A stretch of DNA of 64,000 nucleotides from Sarcina sp034439435. Its GTDB lineage: Bacteria > Bacillota > Clostridia > Clostridiales > Clostridiaceae. The stretch covers positions 992,001 through 1,056,000 of the forward strand of contig NZ_JAPCKJ010000001.1 of NCBI RefSeq assembly GCF_034439435.1, given 5' to 3'. Position numbers and translations under genes: made by a program. Shown here piece by piece: positions 45,727-53,860 of this stretch (positions are counted from its first letter, which is position 1; each line of letters starts with the position of its first letter). The notes beneath the pieces are model-generated. The model was not told the origin of the DNA and searched no databases. It saw only the letters and a list, made by a program, of their open reading frames with translations.

Positions 45727-46242
45727 TTAGTTATAGACAAAAAGCATTATTAAAATAAAAGCAACGGGTATCATGACCAATGTGCTACAGATAGACACAA
45801 AACTTTTAATTCTACCCTCCTCTTTTAAAATGCTTTTTATCATCCAATATATTCCTACACCAATAATTCCTCCAATTGTATTGGTTATTATATCAGTTAT
45901 ATCGCTCGCACCTATAGCAAATATATATTGACCAACTTCAAAAGCCAAAGATATTAGTACTATTACTCCTATCTGCTTATAAATTTTAGAATTATTTAAA
46001 AACATACTTATATAAATTCCTAAAGGTATAAATAAAATAATATTTCCTACAATATCTAACTGATTATAATATCCGTTTATAATATCATTAAAAGGAATTA
46101 AGTTTATACTTCTATGAAATTCTCTCTGACTACTAAATAACTCAATAGGAGAAACATATTTAAAAAGAATATTCCATAACAAAAATAAAATATAGAATAT
46201 AAAACTTATTACAAATAAAAAGTTAATTACTCTCTTTTTCAC
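45727..46242 (-). CDS. VanZ-like family membrane protein (first of pair)
   Basis: A 171-residue VanZ-like protein with about five spans. Shared family pattern: NLIPFNDII, LDIVGNIILFIPLGIYISMF, and VGQYIFAIGASDITDIITNTIGGIIG. The start is GTG preceded by GGGTGAG. It lies 154 bases from the GntR-ABC operon, which ends in its own terminator, so the VanZ pair is a separate transcript in the same direction. The two VanZ proteins resemble each other in layout and may be duplicates. Confidence 0.86.
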   Translation of the reverse strand: MKKRVINFLFVISFIFYILFLLWNILFKYVSPIELFSSQREFHRSINLIPFNDIINGYYNQLDIVGNIILFIPLGIYISMFLNNSKIYKQIGVIVLISLAFEVGQYIFAIGASDITDIITNTIGGIIGVGIYWMIKSILKEEGRIKSFVSICSTLVMIPVAFILIMLFVYN

Positions 46243-46330
46243 TTGAACTCACCCACTTACTAATAATAAAAAAACTTTCTTAAATAAATATTTACAAATC
46301 TTTTTATAGATTAATTAAAGTTAATAAAAC

Positions 46331-46383
46331 AAACTATAAATAGGTTAAAAAACATACAAAGTTCTAAAACCTATTTATAGTTT
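46331..46383 (-). terminator. Long hairpin ending the ABC/GntR operon
   Basis: Perfect 16-bp arms AAACTATAAATAGGTT (46331-46346) and AACCTATTTATAGTTT (46368-46383), then TGTTTTATT on the minus strand, 14 bases after the GntR stop. The U-tract is imperfect. Confidence 0.7.
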
Positions 46384-46396
46384 TTCACTTCAATTT

Positions 46397-46753
46397 TTAA
46401 TATCTCTCTTTAATAATCTCTAAAACTTCTTCTTTAGTTAATTTTATAGCTTTCATGCTTTCTATAAATCCATCTAAGGCATCCTCTACTAGTTCTTTTC
46501 TTATGTTCTTTAAAATTCCCTCATCCTCTGTTATAGTACTTGGTTTATTTCTCACGGTTTCTATAAGCCCCATAGTTTCCATGTCTCTATACGCCCTTTG
46601 AACTGTATTTGGATTTACTTTTAACATCTCTGCAAGCTCCCTTCTTGATGGTATATGCTCCCCTGGTTTTAAATTCCCTATAACTAAAGATTGTTTTATA
46701 TGTCTTATTATTTGGAGATAAATTGGTTCCCTATCATTTACTTCAAAAAACAT
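46397..46753 (-). CDS. GntR-family (YtrA-type) transcriptional regulator
   Basis: A 118-residue regulator of the short YtrA subfamily: winged helix-turn-helix (PIYLQIIRHIKQSLVIGNLK; IPSRRELAEMLKVNPNTVQRAYRDME, about 8-62) with only a short C-terminal dimerisation tail. YtrA proteins repress ABC transporter operons and bind palindromes of the GTGTA...TACAC type; two such sites overlap the operon promoter at 52185-52237. It is the last gene of the operon, 2 bases after the preceding gene, so autoregulation is likely. In Bacillus the ytrA gene is first, not last. Confidence 0.92.
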   Translation of the reverse strand: MFFEVNDREPIYLQIIRHIKQSLVIGNLKPGEHIPSRRELAEMLKVNPNTVQRAYRDMETMGLIETVRNKPSTITEDEGILKNIRKELVEDALDGFIESMKAIKLTKEEVLEIIKERY

Positions 46754-46755
46754 TT

Positions 46756-47922
46756 TTACTTACCTCCTATCACCTTAATGCTATTTACTACTCCATCCTC
46801 ATATTCTCCTATATAAAGTGGATTTTTACTATTTATATCAACAACACTTATATACCCCTTATAATAAATTAAATTATCCTCATTAAAATCTGTTAAATTT
46901 AAAAATACTTTATCTCCACTTATAAGAATATTACTTATATCACTAAAGCTTACACCATATCTTTCAAATCTATCTTTTTCTATAAGATTTTTATAAAAAG
47001 TAAATTTCTTAGTATTAAAATTAAAGTTTAATATTGATACGCTACTTCTGTCACTATCGTAGAAAGAAAAATATATATTTTCATCTTGAATATATGATTG
47101 TCCCTTATCGCCATCTTTATAGATTTCCTTAATTTCATTATTTATTTTCTCATCTGGTTTATAAATATTTATTTCTTTAGTATTTAAATCTATTTCTAGT
47201 ACTCCTTCTAAAATAGTATTTTTATTTTTTTCATCTTCAAATACTTCAAAATAAATATTATCACTATATTCGAAATGATTACCATTAAATATATACGAAT
47301 TGTCCAGATCTAATTCTTTATTTAAACTCATAGGTTCTGATACTTCAAGTTCTTTGCTATCTATATTAATTTCACCAAATATAATCATAGTTTCATTAGA
47401 AGTATTTTTCATAAAAAGAATATTTATTTTACCATCCTTATAAGAAATTCCATTTATTCTGTAATCTTGATTTAAGTTTGTTTTATTTTCAACCTGAAAA
47501 TTTTCATAAGTATTAGTTTTTTTATCCTTAATCCTTACTTTTAAATGTGGATCAACACCATAAGATTGATCTGTAACATCAACCATAACCTCATTATCTT
47601 CATAAAAAGTTTCAGGTATAACAAGTAATCCTCTAAAGAACTTTTTATCTTCTAATACATTAACACTAGAATTTATTCCATTAAATCCACTTTCAAAAAA
47701 CGAAGTTTCTTTTTTCACATCATTACTATCAACAGTTAGATTTTCTACTCTTACTCCTTTGTCTTTTGCTAAATTAAACTGAACATCTCCTAATTCACTT
47801 CTTTCTCCATATAAATTAGAAAACTTAATACTACTTTCATTAGCTTCTATAGTTATACCTGACCAGGTAAATATACCCAATAAAAATATTATAGTACAAA
47901 TTATCGGTACTCTCTTTTTCAT
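46756..47922 (-). CDS. Membrane-anchored extracellular protein of the ABC locus (copy 2)
   Basis: A 388-residue protein with one N-terminal hydrophobic segment (about 5-25) and a long outside domain of repeated short strands. It shares the box NLYGERSELGDVQFNL (near 38) with the protein at 49459-50634, as well as length and a C-terminal pattern (VVDINSKNPLYIGEY). I do not recognise the family. Encoded between an ABC permease and the GntR gene, it may be a sensor or accessory domain of the transporter. The ATG follows GGTGAGGTGAG. Confidence 0.82.
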   Translation of the reverse strand: MKKRVPIICTIIFLLGIFTWSGITIEANESSIKFSNLYGERSELGDVQFNLAKDKGVRVENLTVDSNDVKKETSFFESGFNGINSSVNVLEDKKFFRGLLVIPETFYEDNEVMVDVTDQSYGVDPHLKVRIKDKKTNTYENFQVENKTNLNQDYRINGISYKDGKINILFMKNTSNETMIIFGEINIDSKELEVSEPMSLNKELDLDNSYIFNGNHFEYSDNIYFEVFEDEKNKNTILEGVLEIDLNTKEINIYKPDEKINNEIKEIYKDGDKGQSYIQDENIYFSFYDSDRSSVSILNFNFNTKKFTFYKNLIEKDRFERYGVSFSDISNILISGDKVFLNLTDFNEDNLIYYKGYISVVDINSKNPLYIGEYEDGVVNSIKVIGGK

Positions 47923-47935
47923 ACACTCACCTCAC

Positions 47936-48760
47936 CTACACATGAACCTTGTTCTTTAACAAATAATTTGAACCAAACCATCCAATAATTATATAAACTA
48001 TACTTGTTCCTATCATCCAAAAGAATCTTTCAACAGAATATAATCTTATAATGCTCGGTAATACATAATAAATAAATATTAAAGAACACCCTATTATAGC
48101 TCCTAAGATTCCTCCTTTTATTCCAAAGCTCTTTGTCAAAAGCGAAAACAAAAATGCTACTAAAATTAATGCTACTATGCTCACAATAAGCCAAATAATA
48201 TTTAAATAATCATCTGGAATAATATATCTAAAATTTATTTTTGAATATATTATTAATTCCTTAATACTCTCATGTTTCAAAAATTCCTTTGGAAACTTAA
48301 CATTAAAAATAAAATATTCTATAATAACAGCTACTATTTGAAAAAACACTAAAGATATATAGAAAAACATTGCTGCTAAAACCTTATATAAAACAATTAA
48401 TTTTTGAGAAATAGGTAAATTCAAAAGAGTATATGCACTTTTATTCTCTCCCCAAAATTCTCTAAACCATAAGTAACAACAATACAAACAAAAACATATT
48501 AATAAAATTAATGTGAAAAATATAGCCATTCTATTATGACTAATATTAAATGATGAAAATGTATTAACTCCACCATTTAATATCTCTGTAGAATTTTCTA
48601 TTTTTTTTAAAAACCCATCTAAATACCCATTTAAATTATAGATAAACCAAATGATATTTAACATCATTAGTCCTATAGCTATTCCTAGAGTTATTTTCAA
48701 ATCTCTTATTATTTGAGAATTTAAAAGATAAGAAAACCTTTTAAAATCACTTTTTACCAC
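47936..48760 (-). CDS. ABC transporter permease (copy 2)
   Basis: A 274-residue integral membrane protein with six or seven spans and an ABC-2-type layout (FREFWGENKSAYTLLNLPISQKLIVLYKVLAA, the cytoplasmic loop seen in this class). It is related to the permease at 50652-51458. The start is GTG with GAGGTG upstream; it overlaps the ATPase gene by 14 bases. Probable export of a peptide or lipid-linked compound together with the ATPase. Confidence 0.88.
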   Translation of the reverse strand: MVKSDFKRFSYLLNSQIIRDLKITLGIAIGLMMLNIIWFIYNLNGYLDGFLKKIENSTEILNGGVNTFSSFNISHNRMAIFFTLILLICFCLYCCYLWFREFWGENKSAYTLLNLPISQKLIVLYKVLAAMFFYISLVFFQIVAVIIEYFIFNVKFPKEFLKHESIKELIIYSKINFRYIIPDDYLNIIWLIVSIVALILVAFLFSLLTKSFGIKGGILGAIIGCSLIFIYYVLPSIIRLYSVERFFWMIGTSIVYIIIGWFGSNYLLKNKVHV

Positions 48761-49442
48761 CTTTATGCACCTCCCTTATTTTATCAACTAAAGATAAGCC
48801 CTCTGCTCTAATATCTTCCACATAAAATTCACATTTAATTTTTCCATTGCTTAAGAAAACAACCTTATCAACCACATTTTCTACCTCTTTTATTTCATGT
48901 GTAGTTAATATAATACCTATATCTTCATTCATATATGAAATAAGTGATGCTATGAATTTCTCCCTTGTGAATACGTCTATTCCAGAAAAAGGTTCATCTA
49001 ACAACAAATAATCTGGATTTCTTACAAATCCTAAAATTATTTTAACCCTAGCTATATTACCTTTAGAAAGATGATTTATTTTATCTTCTTCATTAAGCTT
49101 AAAATCCTTTAGCATTTCATAAGCCTTAGCCATATCCCATCTTTCATACATTACACTCATATATTCAAAAGCATCTTTTATTTTCATTCCACCATAAGTA
49201 TTAATAACATCTGGTACAAAGGCTATTTTTTCATAAGTTTTATAACTTCTCTTTTCTCCGTCAAAAAGAATTTCTCCACTGTTTTCTTTAACGAGTCCCA
49301 TAATTATTTTTAATAATGTTGATTTCCCTACTCCATTTATTCCAAGAAGAGCTGTTATTTCTCCCTTTTTAGCTTGGAATGAAATATTATTTAAAACTTC
49401 TTTTCGTCTAAATTTTTTTGTTATATCTTTAACCTCAAGCAT
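48747..49442 (-). CDS. ABC transporter ATPase (copy 2)
   Basis: A 231-residue nucleotide-binding protein: Walker A GINGVGKST (about 36-44), signature LSKGN, Walker B YLLLDEP, switch TTHE. The variant signature LSKGN and the C-terminal part resemble YtrB-type ATPases. The ATG at 49442 is 5 bases after AGAGAGGTG; thirteen upstream codons in the longer frame lie before that site. It pairs with the overlapping permease gene. Confidence 0.93.
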   Translation of the reverse strand: MLEVKDITKKFRRKEVLNNISFQAKKGEITALLGINGVGKSTLLKIIMGLVKENSGEILFDGEKRSYKTYEKIAFVPDVINTYGGMKIKDAFEYMSVMYERWDMAKAYEMLKDFKLNEEDKINHLSKGNIARVKIILGFVRNPDYLLLDEPFSGIDVFTREKFIASLISYMNEDIGIILTTHEIKEVENVVDKVVFLSNGKIKCEFYVEDIRAEGLSLVDKIREVHKGGKK

Positions 49443-49458
49443 TTTTTCACCTCTCTTC

Positions 49459-50634
49459 TTAATTTTTATCATTAAATCCATTTAACCTAACATTATTCAT
49501 TTCACCTAAATAAATTAAATTACTATTTGATAAATCTACAACTCCAATAATTGATAAACTGCTATTTTCTACACTTGATAAAAAATATAATTTATTATTA
49601 AGTACCTTTAAATACATTGGTTGAGTTTCTCTACCTACATATTCTTCAATCTCATTTTCATTTATAACATTTTTATAATAATCAACAGTAAGGTTTTCTA
49701 AATTAATAGTAGCTACTGAATATACTCTTGGAACTTCTGATTTAATCCCCCTATATTTTTTCATTTTTTCTTCATCATTAAATGTCTTTTCTAACTCCGT
49801 TGAATCTGACATTTTCACACAAATTGACTTTCCATCGCATTCTACTGACTCTAATGCTATCCCATTTAAATCTATTTTATTTTCTTCTAATATTTTTCTT
49901 ACATCATAATCTTTAAATGAATTATCCTTTAAATTAACTTTATAAATATTTAAATCAGTAATCTCTTCAATGTTTTTTTTCTCATCATAATTCCTAATTA
50001 TTTTTCCAATATAAAAATTATCTCCGTCCTTATATTCTAATCCCATCTTTTCAGAATAACTTCCAAATTTCTCAACCTCATTAAAAACTTTTGTTTCAAA
50101 ATTATATTGTTTTATAACTAAAGGGCATGAATATTTACTATCACTTTCAGGCATCAATATTTTTATTTTATCTTTTTCTCCATAAACAGCTAAAATGTTT
50201 GACCCTCCATCATTTTCAATAGATGTTTTTTTAACCTCTCCAGTTTTTTTATCTTTAAGTACAAGCTCTAATATATTTGTTTCATACTTTGTATTTACAA
50301 CAGCTAAATAATCCTTTCCTTCATATGAGTTAGAGCTACTAATGAAGATACCTCTTAAAGCATCCTTGTTTTTATAAAAATCCACTCCTTGATCACTTTC
50401 ATCAACAAACATCATTTTAGAATTTATGGAATCTGCTCCAATATTATAATCTTTATAAAAAAAACTCCCTAAATTCTTTTTAACAGAAAAGCTAACATCT
50501 CCTAATTCTGACCTATTCCCATATATATCTTTAACTTCTATATTTCTAAACCCATTTATAATATTAATGCCTAAAATTATAGCAAGTATAGCTAAAGCAC
50601 TAATAAAAATTATATTTGAAAACTTCTTATTCAT
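49459..50634 (-). CDS. Membrane-anchored extracellular protein of the ABC locus (copy 1)
   Basis: A 391-residue paralogue of the protein at 46756-47922: N-terminal membrane segment (about 8-28), box DIYGNRSELGDVSFSV (near 36), strand-rich outside domain, and C-terminal pattern GVVDLSNSNLIYLGEM. Overall identity looks low outside these points. Its function is unknown. Its position repeats the order ATPase, permease, anchored protein. The ATG follows AGAGGGAGAG. Confidence 0.82.
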   Translation of the reverse strand: MNKKFSNIIFISALAILAIILGINIINGFRNIEVKDIYGNRSELGDVSFSVKKNLGSFFYKDYNIGADSINSKMMFVDESDQGVDFYKNKDALRGIFISSSNSYEGKDYLAVVNTKYETNILELVLKDKKTGEVKKTSIENDGGSNILAVYGEKDKIKILMPESDSKYSCPLVIKQYNFETKVFNEVEKFGSYSEKMGLEYKDGDNFYIGKIIRNYDEKKNIEEITDLNIYKVNLKDNSFKDYDVRKILEENKIDLNGIALESVECDGKSICVKMSDSTELEKTFNDEEKMKKYRGIKSEVPRVYSVATINLENLTVDYYKNVINENEIEEYVGRETQPMYLKVLNNKLYFLSSVENSSLSIIGVVDLSNSNLIYLGEMNNVRLNGFNDKN

Positions 50635-50651
50635 ACTATCTCTCCCTCTTT

Positions 50652-51458
50652 CTAAACATTAATCTTTTTATTTATTAAGTAATTATTTAACATAAATGTA
50701 ATTCCAATATAAATTAAAAGACCTATTGTATATAATAAAAGGAATTCTATAGCAAAGAGATGTAATTTTGTTACTGGAACATAGAAAAAAATAAATATTG
50801 TTATGATTACATATATGATCCAGTATACTATCCCCTTTATTCCAAAACTTTGTTTTAAAAATACAGCTAAGGCTCCAATTAGACTTATTAAAAATATAAA
50901 AATAATCATAACTGTTAAATTGACCATATCCATTGAAATAAAACCATAACTAATATTATTAAATAGTGCTTCAGTTAAAACATTTAATTCTATATTAAAA
51001 TTACTTCCAAGCTTTATTTTTAACATAAGCCAATTAATAATTATTGATAAAAATTGTCCTAATAGAAACATTCCGAAGAAAAGTAATACAACTAAACTTT
51101 TACTTAAAATTAAATTACACTTTTTAATTGGTAAACTTAATGATCTATATATTGTTTTATTTTCAGAATAAAATTCTCTAGCCCAAATAAATATAGAAAA
51201 TATAATAATTAATAATATTTCTAAAAAGAAGATATATGTTTTCCCACGGTTCATACCTAAAGGCCTTATAGCCATATCATAAATAACCCCTTGAAATAAA
51301 ACATTATTCTCATAACTACCTACAACAGCCAAGCTCTCTATATAATAAAGAGCTATTGTTATAACCATTGTTATTAAAACATTTAAGGCTATTACCTTAA
51401 AATTTCTAGAAGCTTCATATTGAAGCAAGGAAAGAAATTTATTTTTTTTCTTACTCAT
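50652..51458 (-). CDS. ABC transporter permease (copy 1)
   Basis: A 268-residue membrane protein with six or seven spans and the loop WAREFYSENKTIYRSLSLPIKKCNLILSK, which matches its counterpart at 47936-48760 (FREFWGENKSAYTLLNLPISQKL). It overlaps the preceding ATPase gene by 8 bases. The ATG follows GAGAGGTG. Confidence 0.88.
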   Translation of the reverse strand: MSKKKNKFLSLLQYEASRNFKVIALNVLITMVITIALYYIESLAVVGSYENNVLFQGVIYDMAIRPLGMNRGKTYIFFLEILLIIIFSIFIWAREFYSENKTIYRSLSLPIKKCNLILSKSLVVLLFFGMFLLGQFLSIIINWLMLKIKLGSNFNIELNVLTEALFNNISYGFISMDMVNLTVMIIFIFLISLIGALAVFLKQSFGIKGIVYWIIYVIITIFIFFYVPVTKLHLFAIEFLLLYTIGLLIYIGITFMLNNYLINKKINV

Positions 51459-52143
51459 CTAAAAACACCTCTCTCATCTTATCAATTAAAGAAACTCCTT
51501 CACTATATTTCATATCTTCAACATAAAAATCTTCTTTTATATCTCCTTCATTAAGAAGTATTACTCTATCTGCTACCCCTTCTATTTCGGAAATTTCGTG
51601 GGTAGTTATAAGAATCCCCTTGTTCTCATTGATATAATTTATTAAACACTCTAAAATATCTTCCCTAGTAAAAATGTCAATTCCTGAAAAAGGCTCGTCC
51701 ATAAGAATATATTCTGCACCTTGCGCAAAACCCAAAATTATTTTTACTTTTGCTAAATTTCCTTTTGACAATCTATCTATCTTATCTTCCTTATTTAATT
51801 CAAATTTTTCTAGCATTTCATGAGCTTTTTTACTATCCCATTTATCATAAAAACACTCCATATATTCGAAACTTTCTATTATCTTCATTCCTTTGAAAAT
51901 ATTTTTCACATCTGGAACGAAAGATAATTTATCTAAATTTTTATAAGTTAATTCTTCTCCATCAATTAAAACACTTCCACTATCTTGCTTAATAAGTCCC
52001 ATAATAATTTTTAATGTTGTAGATTTTCCAACTCCATTTATTCCTAGTAAAGCTGTGATTTCTCCCCTATTTAGTTTAAAAGAAATACTATCTAAAACCT
52101 TTTTACGTCTAAAACTTTTACTAATTTCAGTAACTTCTATCAT
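51451..52143 (-). CDS. ABC transporter ATPase (copy 1)
   Basis: A 230-residue ATPase, closely similar to the protein at 48747-49442. Walker A GINGVGKST, signature LSKGN, Walker B YILMDEP and TTHE are complete. AGGGGTGAAAAT precedes the ATG. First gene of the seven-gene operon, 42 bases downstream of the nearest operator. Confidence 0.93.
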   Translation of the reverse strand: MIEVTEISKSFRRKKVLDSISFKLNRGEITALLGINGVGKSTTLKIIMGLIKQDSGSVLIDGEELTYKNLDKLSFVPDVKNIFKGMKIIESFEYMECFYDKWDSKKAHEMLEKFELNKEDKIDRLSKGNLAKVKIILGFAQGAEYILMDEPFSGIDIFTREDILECLINYINENKGILITTHEISEIEGVADRVILLNEGDIKEDFYVEDMKYSEGVSLIDKMREVFLDE

Positions 52144-52184
52144 ATTTTCACCCCTAAAACCACTAATTTAATTTATTTGTATCT

Positions 52185-52206
52185 GTGTATTACTTCATTA
52201 ATACAC
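52185..52206. promoter_or_regulatory. Operator 2 of the ABC/GntR operon
   Basis: Perfect 22-bp palindrome GTGTATTA-N6-TAATACAC, 31 bp (about three helical turns) centre to centre from operator 1. It lies downstream of the -10 element, in the transcribed leader. Likely site for the operon's own GntR protein. Confidence 0.8.
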
Positions 52207-52215
52207 TAACCTTAA

Positions 52216-52237
52216 GTGTATTATAGCATTAGTACAC
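52216..52237. promoter_or_regulatory. Operator 1 of the ABC/GntR operon
   Basis: 22-bp palindrome GTGTATTA-N6-TAGTACAC with one arm mismatch, overlapping the -10 and spacer of the promoter. Same 8-6-8 layout as operator 2. Confidence 0.8.
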
Positions 52238-52248
52238 ATCCTTGTAAA
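52220..52248 (-). promoter_or_regulatory. Strong sigma-A promoter of the ABC/GntR operon
   Basis: Minus strand TTTACA (52248-52243), 17 bases, TATAAT (52225-52220). Bound repressor on operator 1 would cover the -10. Confidence 0.88.
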
Positions 52249-52542
52249 TGATATATTTTACTTTTTTTGTATTTTCACCGAAATATAACTTTTAATAGTA
52301 TTGATTTACTGCTATATTCAAAATATTATTTTAATTATTATTCTATTTTCACCTTTCATTAAAACATTAAATATTACCTTATAAATATTTTTCTGTTTAA
52401 ACACATTCTTATTAAAGTTTAATTTAATAATTTCAATATACTAACTTTAAAATCTTTATAATCCAATCATGAGTTTTTTTAAATTAAACTATATGTATAA
52501 ATAACTAAATTTAAATCATTGATAATCTAAAACAACGTAAAA
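52249..52542. other. Intergenic stretch with nothing recognised
   Basis: About 290 very AT-rich bases between the ABC operon promoter and the dnaJ terminator. No ORF with a ribosome site, tRNA or convincing hairpin is seen. Confidence 0.6.
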
Positions 52543-52572
52543 AAACACTCTAGCTATAATACTAGAGTGTTT
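52543..52572 (-). terminator. Terminator after dnaJ
   Basis: Hairpin AAACACTCTAG / CTAGAGTGTTT with an 8-base loop, then TTTTTTTA on the minus strand, 9 bases after the dnaJ stop. Confidence 0.9.
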
Positions 52573-52580
52573 AAAACTTA

Positions 52581-53747
52581 TTATTTTTTCTTTTTAAATT
52601 TTGAGAAGAAACCTTCATCTTTTTCATCTATATCGTCAACTGATTCTCCTGACGCTCTCATGAATTCTTTTAATGCTTCTTCTTGTTCTTTATTTAAGTG
52701 TTTTGGAACCTCTACTACCATATGAACGTATTGATTTCCTCTTCCCCCACCATTAACATGAGGAACACCTTTTCCTTTTAATCTAAACTTAGTTCCAGGT
52801 TGAGTACCTGCTGGAACCTTGTACTTAACATTTCCGTCAACTGTAGGAACTGTTATTTCTGTTCCTAAAGCAGCCTTAGCCATACTTATCTTATAATCAT
52901 AGTAAATATCTGAACCTTCTCTTCTAAATATCTTAGATGGAGCAACATTTACTCTTATATATAAATCTCCTGCAGGACCATTATTTAATCCTTGTTCACC
53001 TTGTCCTCTTAAAGGTATGATATTACCAGTATCTACACCTGCTGGTATCTTAACTGTTATCTTTCTAGTCTTTCTAACAGTTCCTTTTCCTTTACAATCT
53101 GGACATGGATCTTCTATTATCTTACCTGTTCCACCACATTGGTCACAAGTTGTTGTAGAAACAAAACTTCCTAATGGAGTTTGTCTTTGAACTCTTATCT
53201 GACCTGAACCATTACATTTTGGACAAGTTTTAGGAGATGTACCTTGTTTAGCCCCTGTACCATGACAAGTTTCACAAGTTTCAGTTCTAGTTATTGATAT
53301 TTCTTTTTCACATCCAAATACAGCTTCTTCAAAAGTTATATTTAATCTATACTCTAAATCAGCACCTCTTTGTGGAGCATTTTTTCTTCTAGCTGATCCG
53401 CCACCACCGAATCCGCCGCCAAAGAATGATTCAAATATGTCTCCAAATCCGCCCATTTCTGAGAAATCGAATCCGCCAGCATCGAATCCACCAAATCCGC
53501 CACCACCGTATCCAGCACTTCCATCAAAGGCTGCATGACCAAATTGATCATATTTAGCTTTTTTATCAGGATCTTTTAATACATCATAAGCTTCATTTAC
53601 TTCTTTGAATTTTTCCTCAGCTTCCTTATCTCCAGGATTTCTATCCGGGTGATATTTCATAGCCATTTTTCTAAAAGCTTTTTTTATTTCATCATCTGAA
53701 GCACCTTTTTGAAGACCAAGCACTTCATAATAATCTCTTTTAGCCAC
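52581..53747 (-). CDS. dnaJ: Chaperone DnaJ
   Basis: A 388-residue type I J-protein. J domain (about 4-67, HPD in YHPDRNPGD), Gly/Phe-rich linker (about 75-115), four CxxCxGxG zinc repeats (about 155-220), and C-terminal substrate domains. It delivers substrates to DnaK and stimulates its ATPase. The start is GTG with GGTGG upstream. A hairpin at 53781-53804 separates it from dnaK. Confidence 0.97.
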   Translation of the reverse strand: MAKRDYYEVLGLQKGASDDEIKKAFRKMAMKYHPDRNPGDKEAEEKFKEVNEAYDVLKDPDKKAKYDQFGHAAFDGSAGYGGGGFGGFDAGGFDFSEMGGFGDIFESFFGGGFGGGGSARRKNAPQRGADLEYRLNITFEEAVFGCEKEISITRTETCETCHGTGAKQGTSPKTCPKCNGSGQIRVQRQTPLGSFVSTTTCDQCGGTGKIIEDPCPDCKGKGTVRKTRKITVKIPAGVDTGNIIPLRGQGEQGLNNGPAGDLYIRVNVAPSKIFRREGSDIYYDYKISMAKAALGTEITVPTVDGNVKYKVPAGTQPGTKFRLKGKGVPHVNGGGRGNQYVHMVVEVPKHLNKEQEEALKEFMRASGESVDDIDEKDEGFFSKFKKKK

Positions 53748-53780
53748 TGTTATTCACCACCTATAATTTTACTTGTAAAA

Positions 53781-53804
53781 AGGGAAGACTATTGAGCCTT
53801 CCCT
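53781..53804 (-). terminator. Partial terminator between dnaK and dnaJ
   Basis: Hairpin AGGGAAG / CTTCCCT with further inner pairing, then TTTTTACA on the minus strand. It would lower dnaJ expression relative to dnaK. Confidence 0.7.
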
Positions 53805-53860
53805 CTATTAATTCTTTTTATATTATATCAAAGCTTTAAGTCTTGTGATAGTTTTAATTA

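Noticed and set aside
53354..53551. 65-codon frame within dnaJ
   Set aside because: Alternate frame of the Gly/Phe-rich region; repetitive codons keep it open.
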